Positions 35,091-43,770 of a stretch of 64,000 nucleotides of DNA are shown one piece after another (the first letter of the stretch is position 1; every line of letters begins with the position of its first letter). The translations under genes were made by a program, and so were the position numbers. This DNA is from Acidobacteriota bacterium (GTDB lineage Bacteria; Acidobacteriota; Thermoanaerobaculia; Multivoradales; JAHZIX01), in contig JAXHTF010000004.1 of NCBI GenBank assembly GCA_034211275.1, positions 1 to 64,000 on the forward strand, in the 5' to 3' direction. The notes under the pieces were generated by a model. The model was not told the origin of the DNA. It worked only from the letters and a program-made list of their open reading frames with translations, and ran no database searches.

Positions 35091-35701
35091 GCATCACCCT
35101 CCCCGCGCCGCAGCTGTTGATCCTCGGGCTGGGCAACGTGCTCTGCGCCGACGACGGCCTGGGCGTCGAAGCGGTGCTGCGGCTGCACCGGGACTATCGG
35201 TTGCCGGAGGGGGTGCAGGCCCTCGACGGCGGCACCCTGGGGCTCTCACTGCTGGGCTATCTGGCGGAGGCACCACGGGTGATCCTGGTGGACGCCGTGC
35301 GCACCGGCGACGCTCCCGGGGCGGCGGTACGCCTCGCCGGAGAGGAGGTGGCGCCGGCGGTGCGGGAGCGCCTCTCGGTGCACCAGGTCGGGGTGTCGGA
35401 TCTCCTCGACGGCCTGCGGCTCATCGACGCCTATCCCCAGGTGATGGTGCTCCTGGGAGTGGTTCCCGCCCGCCTCGACCTGGGGCTGGAGCGGTCTCCC
35501 GAGGTGACGGCGGCCTTGCCCGGGCTGGTGCGGCGGGTGGCGGCGGAAGCGGCGGCTTTGGGGTTTCCTCTGCCGCCGCGGGAGGAGCGGGAAGGGAGAG
35601 CCCATGATGCTACGAGCCAAGATCGCCCAGCGCCGTGTTCTTCTGAGGTCCCTACTGTTGCTTGGAGCGCTGAGCGTGACCGCTTGGCTGAGCGCCTGTG
35701 A
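35087..35701 (+). CDS. hyaD: hydrogenase maturation endopeptidase
   Basis: The 204-residue protein is of the HyaD/HupD/HybD family: LGLGNVLCADDGLGVEAV has the first metal-binding acidic residue, and LDGGTLGLSLL and VHQVGVSDLL supply the other conserved positions. It removes the large-subunit tail after Ni insertion. The start is TTG overlapping the hyaC stop, with GGAGGAGGAG upstream. The last 35 residues (REGRAHDATSQ onward) are not family-like and overlap the cytochrome c gene by 98 bp, so functional protein probably ends near residue 165. Confidence 0.92.
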   Translation: MSITLPAPQLLILGLGNVLCADDGLGVEAVLRLHRDYRLPEGVQALDGGTLGLSLLGYLAEAPRVILVDAVRTGDAPGAAVRLAGEEVAPAVRERLSVHQVGVSDLLDGLRLIDAYPQVMVLLGVVPARLDLGLERSPEVTAALPGLVRRVAAEAAALGFPLPPREEREGRAHDATSQDRPAPCSSEVPTVAWSAERDRLAERL

Positions 35702-36029
35702 CAACGCCTCGGACCTGCCTCCACGGCTGCGTTCGGAGCGCGCCCAGGAGCGCGGCCGGGCGCTCTACCTGGAGCAGTGTGCCTTCTGCCACGGCGTCGC
35801 CGCCGACGGCAAGGGGCTGCGCCGCCAGGCCCTCTCGGCCCAGCCCCAGGACTTCACCAATCCCGCCTGGCGCCGGCGCGTCACCCCGGAGGAGATCTTC
35901 GACGTGATCCACAACGGTCGCCCCGGTACCTCCATGCCCGCCTGGGGCTTTCTGCGCGACGAGCAGATCTGGGATCTCACCGCCTACTTGCTCTCCGTCA
36001 GCCCGAAGGCCGACGAGGAGGAACCATGA
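35604..36029 (+). CDS. lipoprotein c-type cytochrome
   Basis: The 141-residue protein has a signal with lipobox WLSAC (Cys at about residue 32), one haem site CAFCHG and an axial Met in GTSMPAWGF. It is a small membrane-tethered class I cytochrome c. Its position inside the hydrogenase operon suggests that it accepts electrons from the hydrogenase or the cytochrome b, possibly an additional periplasmic route. AGGAGCGGGAAGGGAGAG lies before the ATG. The 5' end overlaps hyaD by 98 bp and the stop overlaps hypF by 4 bp. Confidence 0.88.
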   Translation: MMLRAKIAQRRVLLRSLLLLGALSVTAWLSACDNASDLPPRLRSERAQERGRALYLEQCAFCHGVAADGKGLRRQALSAQPQDFTNPAWRRRVTPEEIFDVIHNGRPGTSMPAWGFLRDEQIWDLTAYLLSVSPKADEEEP

Positions 36030-38455
36030 CCGCCGTCGCTCCGAAGTTGCCGAGAGCCCGAAGGCTCGGTGGTACCGGCGAGCTCCAGGGGCGCCGCTTC
36101 GTCCTCCGAGGGGCGGTGCAGGGAGTGGGCTTTCGACCTTGGGTCTATCGTCTCGCCCGGGAGGAAGGCCTGGCGGGCTGGGTGCGCAACGACACTTCCG
36201 GAGTCACCATCGAGGCTTTCGGCAGCGAGGAGGCTTTGGAGCGTTTTACCCGCCGCTTGCAGGCCCCGCCGCCGCCCTCGGAGGTGACCTCCTGCCGCTG
36301 GCGCAGCGTAGCCGCCGAACAACCTGCGGCGGAGCAGCCTTCGGGAGATCCTGGAGATTTCGTCATCGTCGCCAGCGCCGAGGGGGCAGCAGGCCTCCGG
36401 GAAGGTCGCCGGCTGTCCATCCCCGCCGATCTGGGCACCTGCCCCCAATGCCTGGACGAGGCGATGGCCTCCGAGGATCGGCGCTACCGCTATCCCTTCA
36501 CCAACTGCACCCACTGCGGGCCCCGCTTCACCCTCGCCACCGGCGTTCCCTACGACCGGCCGCTGACCACCATGAGCTCCTTCGAGCTCTGTCCCCAATG
36601 CCGCCGGGAGTACGAGGATCCGGAAGACCGCCGCTTCCACGCCCAGCCCAACGCTTGCCCGCAATGCGGCCCGCGGCTGTGGCTGACGACGGCGGACGGT
36701 GCCGCCGTCTTGTGCACCGATCCCTTGGACCGCGCCGGGGAGGAGCTGGCGGCGGGGCGCATCGTGGCGGTGAAGGGGTTGGGAGGCTTCCACCTTGCCT
36801 GCGACGCTGCGTCTTCGCCGGCGGTGCAGCGGCTGCGGCGACGCAAGGGCCGCGAGGCCAAGCCCCTGGCGGTGATGGTGCCGGACCTGGAGACCGCGCG
36901 GCGCTACGCCCGGCTGAGCGAGGCGGAGGAGGCGCTGCTGGCGTCCCCCCAGCGGCCCATCGTGTTGGTGGAGCGCCGAGAGCAGAAGAGAGGAGCACGG
37001 CCGCTGGCCCCGGAGGTAGCTCCCGATCTCTCCCAGGTAGGCTTGATGCTCGCCTACACGCCGCTCCATCATCTGCTCCTGGAGGCTGCTGCGGAGCAGG
37101 GCTGCGGCCCCCTGGTGATGACCTCCGGCAACGGCTCCGGCGAGCCGATGATTTACCGCAACGACGAGGCCCTGAATCGCCTGGCGTCGGTGGCGGATTT
37201 CTTCCTGCTCCACGATCGGGACATCGCCGCTCCCTGCGACGACTCGGTGGCGCGGGTGGTGGACGGAGCGCCCCTGCTGCTGCGGCGGTCCCGGGGTTAC
37301 GTGCCGCGGCCCATCACCCTCCGCCGGCCTTTGGCCCGGCCGGTGCTGGCCTGTGGCGGCCAGCTCAAGAACACCTTCTGCATCGGCGTCGGCGACGCCG
37401 CCTACTTGGGGCCCCACGTGGGAGACCTGGAGTCCCTGGAGGGGCTGGAGCGTCTGGAGGAGTCGGTGGCGCACCTGGAGCGCCTGCTGCAGGTGCGCCC
37501 GGAGGTGACGGCGGTGGACCTCCACCCTGAGTATCTCTCCAGCCGCTATGGCCGCTCGCGGCCGGGGAGGGTGGTGGAGGTGCAGCATCACCACGCCCAC
37601 GTGGTTAGCGCTCTGGCGGAGCATGGTGCGGACGGCCCGGCTTTGGCTCTCGCTTGGGACGGTGTCGGCTACGGCCCGGGCGGCAACGGCCCGGGCGGCA
37701 CCGCCTGGGGCGGCGAGCTGCTGTGGGCGGACCGCCACCACTGCCGCCGCCTCGCTACCTTCCGGCCGCTGCCCCTGGCCGGCGGCGACCTGGCGGTGCG
37801 GGAGGTTTGGCGGCTGGCTCTGGCGCTGGTGGACGACGCCTTCGACGGCTCGCCGCCGGTGGAGCGTCTGGCGGTCTTGGGGAAGGTCCCCGAGGCTGCG
37901 TGGCAGGTGGTGGGCAAGATGATCCGCCGCCGGGTTCACGCGCCGCCGGCCCACGGCGTGGGCCGCCTCTTCGACGCCGTCGGCGCCCTCCTCTTCGCCC
38001 ATCCCGAGGCTGCTTACGAAGGTCAGCTGGCGATGATGGTGGAGAGTTGCGCCGACGCCTCCGAGGCCGGCGTCTACCCCTGGCGGCTGGAGCGCGGCCA
38101 CGAGCCGTGGGAGATCGACCTGCGGCCGGCGGTGCGCCAGCTGGTGGGCGAGCTGCTGGCGGGGACCCACCGGTCCCTCCTCGCCGCTCGCTTCCACAAC
38201 ACCCTTGCCGCCGCCGGAGTCCACGCCCTCCACCGGGCTGGGGAAATCGCCGGCGAGCTGCCGGTGGTGCTCACCGGCGGCTGTTTCCAGAACGCTCTGC
38301 TCACTCGACGCGTCCGCGGTGCTCTCGCCCTCCATCGGGCTCTCGCCAACCATCCCGTGCTGGTGCACTCCCAGGTGCCCGCCGGGGACGGCGGTTTGGC
38401 CCTGGGGCAAGCGGTGATCGCGGACGCCTTCACCAGGAGACGCTCATGTGCCTAG
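36026..38455 (+). CDS. hypF: carbamoyltransferase HypF
   Basis: The 809-residue protein makes the cyanide precursor from carbamoyl phosphate for the Fe(CN)2CO centre. Domains in order: acylphosphatase (GAVQGVGFRPWVYRL), two zinc fingers (CPQCLDEAM to CTHCGP; CPQCRREYE to CPQCGP), a YrdC-like domain (VAVKGLGGFHLACDA) and a Kae1-like carbamoyltransferase with HHHAHVVSALAEHG and LTGGCFQNALL. Length is near normal (about 750-800). ATG at 36026 overlaps the cytochrome stop; the longer open frame upstream is not family-like. It overlaps hypC by 10 bp. Confidence 0.96.
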   Translation: MTAVAPKLPRARRLGGTGELQGRRFVLRGAVQGVGFRPWVYRLAREEGLAGWVRNDTSGVTIEAFGSEEALERFTRRLQAPPPPSEVTSCRWRSVAAEQPAAEQPSGDPGDFVIVASAEGAAGLREGRRLSIPADLGTCPQCLDEAMASEDRRYRYPFTNCTHCGPRFTLATGVPYDRPLTTMSSFELCPQCRREYEDPEDRRFHAQPNACPQCGPRLWLTTADGAAVLCTDPLDRAGEELAAGRIVAVKGLGGFHLACDAASSPAVQRLRRRKGREAKPLAVMVPDLETARRYARLSEAEEALLASPQRPIVLVERREQKRGARPLAPEVAPDLSQVGLMLAYTPLHHLLLEAAAEQGCGPLVMTSGNGSGEPMIYRNDEALNRLASVADFFLLHDRDIAAPCDDSVARVVDGAPLLLRRSRGYVPRPITLRRPLARPVLACGGQLKNTFCIGVGDAAYLGPHVGDLESLEGLERLEESVAHLERLLQVRPEVTAVDLHPEYLSSRYGRSRPGRVVEVQHHHAHVVSALAEHGADGPALALAWDGVGYGPGGNGPGGTAWGGELLWADRHHCRRLATFRPLPLAGGDLAVREVWRLALALVDDAFDGSPPVERLAVLGKVPEAAWQVVGKMIRRRVHAPPAHGVGRLFDAVGALLFAHPEAAYEGQLAMMVESCADASEAGVYPWRLERGHEPWEIDLRPAVRQLVGELLAGTHRSLLAARFHNTLAAAGVHALHRAGEIAGELPVVLTGGCFQNALLTRRVRGALALHRALANHPVLVHSQVPAGDGGLALGQAVIADAFTRRRSCA

Positions 38456-38733
38456 GAGTGCCCGGCAAGATTCTCGAGCTCGAGGGGGCGGTGGCCCAGG
38501 TCGACTTCTTCGGCCTCCAGCGCCAAGTGCGGCTGGACCTGGTGGACCAGCCGGTGGCGGTGGGGGACTACGTCCTCAACCACGCCGGCTACGCCATCCG
38601 GAGGATTCCCGAGGAGGAGATCCAGGAGACCCTGGAGCTCTATGAGCTGCTGCTGGCGGCGGCGGAGGAGGAGGACATGATGGCGGAGGACGTGCGCGGG
38701 GAGATGGCCGCCGGCGGGGAGGTGCCGTCATGA
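38446..38733 (+). CDS. hypC: hydrogenase maturation chaperone HypC
   Basis: The 95-residue protein starts MCLGVPGKILELEG, whose Cys2 carries the Fe(CN)2CO unit with HypD. The beta-barrel continues with VDFFGLQRQVRLDLVDQPVAVGDYVLNHAGYAIRRI. The C-terminus has an acidic Glu/Ala tail longer than usual. The start is inside the 3' end of hypF (10-bp overlap), with CAGGAGACGCTC upstream. Confidence 0.95.
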   Translation: MCLGVPGKILELEGAVAQVDFFGLQRQVRLDLVDQPVAVGDYVLNHAGYAIRRIPEEEIQETLELYELLLAAAEEEDMMAEDVRGEMAAGGEVPS

Positions 38734-39941
38734 GCGAGGCCCATCTCAACGATCAGCGCCTCGACGCCGCCGCCCGCCGGCTGCAATTCCGCGATCCCCA
38801 GCGCGCCCGGGCCCTGGGGCGGCGCATCCGGGAAGTAGCGGAAGAGATCGAAGCTCCCACCGTTACTGTCATGCACGTCTGCGGCAGCCACGAGCAGGCC
38901 ATCGCCCGCTTCGGCCTGCGTTCCCTGCTGCCGGAGAAAGTGGAGGTGCTCATGGGGCCCGGCTGCCCGGTGTGCGTCACCGACAGCCCGGAGGTGGACG
39001 AAGCGGTGGCCCTGGCCCTCCAGGGAGTCCACGTCGCCACCTACGGCGACATGCTGCGGGTTCCCGGTTCCTCCCGCTCCCTCGCCGACGCCCAGGCGGA
39101 GGGCGGCAAGGTGCACGTGGTCTACAGCATCGCCCAGGCGGTGACCCTGGCCCGTGGCCTGCCCGCCAGCGAGGAGCTGGTCTTCTTCGCTTCCGGCTTC
39201 GAGACCACTGCCGTCACCACCGCCGCGGCGATCCTCGCCCGGGACGAGGAGCTGCCGGCCAATTTCTCTGTCCTCGCGGCGCACAAATACATCCCGCCAG
39301 CCATGGATCTGGTGGCCCAGATGCCCGGCAGCCGCATCGATGGCTACCTGGCCGCCGGTCACGCCGCCACCATCACCGGCTGGGAGGTCTTCGAGCCGGT
39401 GGTGGAGCGCCAGGGAGTGCCGGTGGTGGTGGCGGGCTTCGAGCCCCTGGACATCCTCGCCGCCCTGCTGCGGGTGCTGGAGCTGATCCGCGACGGGGAG
39501 GCGACGGTCGAAAACCTTTACCCCCGCTGCGTCACCCGGGAGGGCAACCGCAACGCCCAGGAGCAGCTCTGGCGGGTCTTCCGCACCTCCGGCGGCGTCT
39601 GGCGGGGCATCGCCGAGATTCCCAGCGGCAACCTCATCCTGCGGGATGAATGGGCGCCGGTGGACGCCCGCACGCGCTTTACCATCGACTTGCCGGCGCT
39701 GTGGGCGCGGAAGGTCCCCGGGGAAGCTGCCGGCCGAGCCTCCGGGGAAGCCGCCCGGGAGCTGGCGGCCCAATGCATCTGCGGCGACATCATGGCCGGC
39801 ATCGCCGCTCCCACCGACTGTCCCCTCTTCGGCCAGCAATGCCGTCCCGACAGCCCGGTAGGGGCCTGCATGGTCTCCAGCGAGGGGACCTGCAAGATCT
39901 GGCAGCTCTACGGCGGCCGGCCCCAGGTGGGTGCGGCATGA
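38730..39941 (+). CDS. hypD: hydrogenase maturation protein HypD
   Basis: The 403-residue iron-sulfur protein assembles the Fe(CN)2CO group with HypC and HypE. It has VMHVCGSHEQAI with the essential Cys, GPGCPVCVTD, and the C-terminal [4Fe-4S] Cys set in CICGDIMAG, CPLFGQQC and PVGACMVSSEGTC. The length is slightly above the usual 370-380 because of an N-terminal leader. It overlaps hypC and hypE by 4 bp each. Confidence 0.97.
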   Translation: MSEAHLNDQRLDAAARRLQFRDPQRARALGRRIREVAEEIEAPTVTVMHVCGSHEQAIARFGLRSLLPEKVEVLMGPGCPVCVTDSPEVDEAVALALQGVHVATYGDMLRVPGSSRSLADAQAEGGKVHVVYSIAQAVTLARGLPASEELVFFASGFETTAVTTAAAILARDEELPANFSVLAAHKYIPPAMDLVAQMPGSRIDGYLAAGHAATITGWEVFEPVVERQGVPVVVAGFEPLDILAALLRVLELIRDGEATVENLYPRCVTREGNRNAQEQLWRVFRTSGGVWRGIAEIPSGNLILRDEWAPVDARTRFTIDLPALWARKVPGEAAGRASGEAARELAAQCICGDIMAGIAAPTDCPLFGQQCRPDSPVGACMVSSEGTCKIWQLYGGRPQVGAA

Positions 39942-40993
39942 CCTACTCCCATCCGCCCCTGGAAGAAGTCATCGGCCTCAAGCACGGCGCCGGCGGCAGC
40001 GCCATGCGCCGGCTCATCGAGGGCGTCTTCACCGCCGGTTTCGCCGCGCCGGGCGACGCTGCCGAAAACCCCAGTATCGGCCTGGAGAGCCTGGACGATG
40101 GCGCCGCCCTGCCCCTGGGGGACGGCCGCTGGCTGGTACTCACCACCGACTCCCACGTCATCCATCCCATCTTCTTCCCCGGCGGCGACATCGGCCGCCT
40201 GGCGGTCTCCGGCACGGTCAACGACCTGGCCATGATGGGAGCGACGGAGGTGCTGGCCCTGACCTCGGCGGTGATCGTCGAGGAAGGCTTCCGCCGCGCC
40301 GACCTGGAGCGGGTCCAGGCCTCGGTGCGGGACACCTGCCGGCAGGCCGGGGCGACGGTGGTCACCGGCGACACCAAGGTCATGGGCAAGGGGGAGCTAG
40401 ACGGCCTGGTGCTCAACACCACCGGCGTGGCTCTCACCCGGCGGGTGGTGGGCAACTCGGGCCTGCGCCCCGGCGACCGCCTGCTGGTCACCGGCACCGT
40501 CGGCGACCACGGCCTGGCGGTGCTGGCGGCGCGGGAGGAGCTGGGCCTGGAGGGCGATCTGCGCTCCGACGTGGCCCCCATCAACGGCCTGGTGCGGGCC
40601 GCCCTGGAGGCCGGTGGCGAGGCGGTGGTGGCGCTCAAGGATCCAACCCGCGGCGGCGTCGCCAGCACCCTCTACGAGCTGGCGGGACGCAGCTCCGTGG
40701 GCATCGAGGTGGAGGAGCCGGCGGTGCCGGTGAGCGACCCCGCCCGCGCCGCGGCGGAGCTGCTGGGTATCGACCCCCTGCACGTGGCCAACGAGGGCAA
40801 GGCGGTGCTGGCGGTGAGGGCCGGGGCCGAGGATCGGGTGCTGGAAGCCCTGCGCCGTCATCCCCTGGGCCAGCGCGCGGCGGTCATCGGCCGCTGCGTC
40901 GCCGAACGCCCGGGCTCGGTGATCCTCGATACGGGTATCGGCCGCCGGCTGCTCGCGGAGCCGGAAGGTGAGCCGCTGCCGAGGATTTGTTGA
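39938..40993 (+). CDS. hypE: hydrogenase maturation protein HypE
   Basis: The 351-residue PurM-like ATPase ends in PRIC, whose C-terminal Cys takes the carbamoyl group from HypF and is dehydrated to thiocyanate. Motifs include LKHGAGGSAMRRLI, ESLDDGAALPLGDGRW, VSGTVNDLAMMGA and KDPTRGGVASTLYE. The start at 39938 overlaps the hypD stop; a longer frame upstream is the wrong-frame reading of hypD. Confidence 0.97.
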   Translation: MTYSHPPLEEVIGLKHGAGGSAMRRLIEGVFTAGFAAPGDAAENPSIGLESLDDGAALPLGDGRWLVLTTDSHVIHPIFFPGGDIGRLAVSGTVNDLAMMGATEVLALTSAVIVEEGFRRADLERVQASVRDTCRQAGATVVTGDTKVMGKGELDGLVLNTTGVALTRRVVGNSGLRPGDRLLVTGTVGDHGLAVLAAREELGLEGDLRSDVAPINGLVRAALEAGGEAVVALKDPTRGGVASTLYELAGRSSVGIEVEEPAVPVSDPARAAAELLGIDPLHVANEGKAVLAVRAGAEDRVLEALRRHPLGQRAAVIGRCVAERPGSVILDTGIGRRLLAEPEGEPLPRIC

Positions 40994-41011
40994 GCGATCG
41001 GAGAACCCGCC

Positions 41012-41359
41012 GTGCACGAGTACTCCATCGTTCAATCCCTCCTCGACCGCGTCGAGGAGGTGGCGCACACCCGGGGGGCGACCTCGGTGCACAAGCTGCG
41101 GGTGCGCATCGGAGAGCTCTCCGGGGTCGAGGTGCCGCTGTTGGAGTCTGCCTTCGACCTCTTCCGCAAGGGCAGCCTGTGCCAGGCCGCCGAGCTGGAG
41201 GTGGAGGCGGTGGCGGCCTGCTGGGCCTGCCCCCGCTGCGGCAAGGCGGTGCCCCGGGGGCAGTTTCTGCGCTGTCCGGATTGCGGCCTGCCGGCGCGCT
41301 TGCAGGCGGGGGACGAAATCATCTTGGATCGGATCGAAATGGAGGTACCGGATGTGTGA
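41012..41359 (+). CDS. hypA: nickel-insertion protein HypA
   Basis: The 115-residue protein starts (GTG) with MHEYSIVQSLLD, so His2, the conserved nickel ligand, is kept. The zinc site is formed by CWACPRCGKA and CPDCG. It delivers Ni to the hydrogenase large subunit with HypB. The GTG start follows GATCGGAGAACC. Its 3' end overlaps hypB by 8 bp. Placing hypA after hypE is less usual than hypA-first orders. Confidence 0.96.
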   Translation: MHEYSIVQSLLDRVEEVAHTRGATSVHKLRVRIGELSGVEVPLLESAFDLFRKGSLCQAAELEVEAVAACWACPRCGKAVPRGQFLRCPDCGLPARLQAGDEIILDRIEMEVPDV

Positions 41360-42101
41360 GACCTGTGGCTGCGGCGACCCGGAAGTGGTGCCGGTGGAGC
41401 TCCAAGAGAGCATCCTGGCGAACAACGATCATCGGGCGCAGCACAATCGCGAGCACTTTCAGCGCGACGGCGTGGTGGCCATCAATCTCATGGGCTCCCC
41501 GGGCTGCGGTAAGACCGCCCTGCTGGAGGCCACCGCTCGTGCCTTCGCCGGCCGTTTCGAGCTGGCGGCGATGAGCGGCGACCTGGCCACCGAGCGCGAC
41601 GCAGAGCGCCTGCGCGCCGCCGGCATCCCGTCGGTGTCCATCACCACCGGCTCCGCCTGCCATCTGGATGCCCGGCTGGTGCACGAGGCCATGCACCAGC
41701 TAGAGCATCAGCAACCGGAGGTGGCACAGCGCAGTGACTTCCTGTTCATCGAGAACGTCGGCAATCTCGTCTGCCCGGCCATCTACGACCTGGGGCAGAA
41801 GGCCAACGTGGTGGTCCTCTCGGTGACGGAAGGGGAGGACAAGCCGCTCAAGTATCCGGTGATGTTCCGCAAAGCGGATCTGGTGGTGTTGTCGAAGATC
41901 GACCTGCTCCCCCATCTGCCCGGGGTCAACCTCGAGAACATCATCGACAACCTGGCCCGGGTCATGCCCGACCCGGACATCGTCGCCCTCTCCGCCTTCA
42001 CCGGCGAGGGCATGCAGCGTTGGCTCAACTGGCTGGAGACCCATCATCTCAGGCCGCCGTCCGTGGAGGCGCCGGCCGTTGCCCAGGAGGATTCCCCATG
42101 A
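41352..42101 (+). CDS. hypB: nickel-insertion GTPase HypB
   Basis: The 249-residue GTPase has an N-terminal CETCGCG nickel-binding motif, the P-loop MGSPGCGKTALLEA, the metal site around GSACHLDARLVHEA, FIENVGNLVCP and the guanine motif SKIDLLPH. It supplies Ni to HypA in a GTP-dependent way. The long His-rich stretch found in some HypB proteins is absent, so storage of Ni is unlikely. The start at 41352 is inside the hypA end. Confidence 0.97.
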   Translation: MCETCGCGDPEVVPVELQESILANNDHRAQHNREHFQRDGVVAINLMGSPGCGKTALLEATARAFAGRFELAAMSGDLATERDAERLRAAGIPSVSITTGSACHLDARLVHEAMHQLEHQQPEVAQRSDFLFIENVGNLVCPAIYDLGQKANVVVLSVTEGEDKPLKYPVMFRKADLVVLSKIDLLPHLPGVNLENIIDNLARVMPDPDIVALSAFTGEGMQRWLNWLETHHLRPPSVEAPAVAQEDSP

Positions 42102-42733
42102 CCGCCGAAACCACCCTCACCGGTCTCGTTCTAGCCGCCCTGTCCCTGGGGGCGCTGCACTCCCTGGCCCCGGATCATTGGGTGCCCTTCGCCGCCGTCG
42201 GCCGCGCCCGCCGCTGGTCCACCGGCCGCACCCTGCGGGTCACCCTCCTCTGCGGCCTCGGCCACCTCGCCGCCACCGCGCTGCTGGCCCTCGGTGGCTT
42301 CTGGCTCGGCGCCGAAACCCTCGCCGCCTTCGGCACCGGCCTGACCACCGCCGCCGGCCTGCTGCTCATCGCCGGCGGCCTCACCTACGCCGCCTGGCGC
42401 TGGCGCACCGTCGCCTCCCGCCGGCTCCAAGAAGCCGCCGAGGACGACCCCTCCGCCCTCACCACCGGCGGCCTCTTGGTGATCTTCGCCCTCGACCCCT
42501 GCGTCGCCCTCATCCCCCTGGTCTTCGCCGCCGCCACCCTCGGCCCCACCGCCGTCGCCACCGTCGCCCTGACCTACGCCGCCGCCACCCTCACCACCAT
42601 GACCGCCCTCGTCGCCCCCGCCCACCGCGGCCTCCAAACCTGGCGCACCCCCTTCCTCAGCCGCTGGGCCGACGTGCTGGCCGGCGGGACGGTGGCGCTG
42701 GTTGGGTTGGGGGTGATGGTGTTGGGGATTTAG
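42098..42733 (+). CDS. putative nickel permease (NicO/UreH-like)
   Basis: The 211-residue membrane protein has about six helices. LHSLAPDHWVPF in the first helix resembles the H-x4-DH metal motif of NiCoT/RcnA/UreH-type nickel transporters, and VIFALDPCVALIPLVFAA in a later helix is another UreH-like feature. It closes the hydrogenase operon with a 4-bp overlap to hypB, so nickel uptake for the enzyme is the natural guess. TauE-like exporters share this topology and cannot be excluded. The start at 42098 was chosen over an in-frame upstream one inside hypB. Confidence 0.7.
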   Translation: MTAETTLTGLVLAALSLGALHSLAPDHWVPFAAVGRARRWSTGRTLRVTLLCGLGHLAATALLALGGFWLGAETLAAFGTGLTTAAGLLLIAGGLTYAAWRWRTVASRRLQEAAEDDPSALTTGGLLVIFALDPCVALIPLVFAAATLGPTAVATVALTYAAATLTTMTALVAPAHRGLQTWRTPFLSRWADVLAGGTVALVGLGVMVLGI

Positions 42734-43587
42734 CGGGCTTGAGCTCGCTGGTCCGACGAGGCTCCGGTGGCGGGCAGTCGTTCCGGCCACCGGAGATCTC
42801 GTTCGAGATCGAGAAGGAGATCCGGCTGGCCGAGGAGCCTCTTGACTTGATCCCACTCCAGGCCGGCGTCGGTCAAGCAATGGCGAAGACGTACCAGCAC
42901 CCGGTTACAGCACCGGTATAGGGTTCTGGGGTCTTGTTCTAGCATTTTGCCGATGCTCTGGACGGTCAGGCCCTTCAGAAAACGAAGCCTGAGCACGACA
43001 CGCTCCTCGGTGCTGAGCTGCCTCAGAATCTCCTGCAAGTGCTCGAGCAATTGGTCGCGACATTTCTCTAACTCCGCCAAACACGCTCGTGACTCTGAGC
43101 TGCTGGCGGCCGGTAGCTGGTCTACGGCAAGCTCGCAGAACTGGCGCCCGGAGAGTCGGGCCGGCAGACGGAGCCAGGTTTCGTCGATTTCTCGCCCAGA
43201 CACTCGTGAGCCGACTTCGGTGAGGATGATCCTTCGCGCTTCGCCGAACGAATAGCCGTCTCGATAGACCAGAGTCTCGAGGCTCATAGCTATGTCTCCC
43301 AGTCGTTGCGCCTCGGTCGAAGGCCGCCAGCGGCCGTGGCGGCGATAGCAATAGTCGATGAACAGGCGTTGAATCACCGTGGCTAGATAGGTCGACAGGC
43401 GGCTCTTGCCTCGGTACTCCCGGATCACCCGGTAGTCCTCCTCGATGAGGTGGAGGAACGCGCGGGAACGCAGCTCCTCGATCTCATCCAATCCCACCCC
43501 ACGGCGCTGAGCGGTCTTGCGGATCACCGCTTCGATCCAAGACAGGCGTTCCAAGAAGAGTTTTTCCGCTTCTTCACGATCCATCAT
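42730..43587 (-). CDS. ECF-like RNA polymerase sigma factor
   Basis: The 285-residue protein has sigma region 2 (IEELRSRAFLHLIEEDYRVI, then GKSRLSTYLATVIQRLFIDY) and region 4 (LSTEERVVLRLRFLKGLTVQ, then IGKMLEQDPRTLYRCCNRV). A linker of about 90 residues between them is longer than in most ECF factors. GGGGGAG precedes the tandem ATGs at 43587/43584. Its 3' end overlaps the nickel-permease stop by 4 bp. It is divergent from the receptor-kinase gene, so the two may share one control region. No anti-sigma gene is adjacent; the kinase may play that part. Confidence 0.85.
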   Translation of the reverse strand: MMDREEAEKLFLERLSWIEAVIRKTAQRRGVGLDEIEELRSRAFLHLIEEDYRVIREYRGKSRLSTYLATVIQRLFIDYCYRRHGRWRPSTEAQRLGDIAMSLETLVYRDGYSFGEARRIILTEVGSRVSGREIDETWLRLPARLSGRQFCELAVDQLPAASSSESRACLAELEKCRDQLLEHLQEILRQLSTEERVVLRLRFLKGLTVQSIGKMLEQDPRTLYRCCNRVLVRLRHCLTDAGLEWDQVKRLLGQPDLLLDLERDLRWPERLPATGASSDQRAQAR

Positions 43588-43673
43588 CTGGCTCCCCCTT
43601 CTTCTCCTCTCCACGGGACTTCCGTGGCGATGCTGAAGACTAGGAAGAGCCTGCCGGCCGGGTCCTGTAGCAG

Positions 43674-43712
43674 AACTCTGAGAGCTGTGAGGAAACTCTG
43701 AGAGACTCTCAG
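43674..43712. promoter_or_regulatory. candidate operator: direct repeats plus palindrome
   Basis: AACTCTGAGAG occurs twice (43674-43684 and 43694-43704), exactly 20 bp apart, and the second copy runs into the perfect inverted repeat CTGAGAGACTCTCAG at 43698-43712. A two-turn spacing suits tandem binding of an OmpR/CadC-type winged helix, which is the N-terminal domain of the protein encoded 59 bp downstream. The divergent sigma-factor gene starts 87 bp to the left, so the site could serve both. Confidence 0.45.
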
Positions 43713-43770
43713 GAGGTCTGAAATAGGCTGCTAAGATCAACTATCCATTCAATAAATCCTTGGGGTCACT

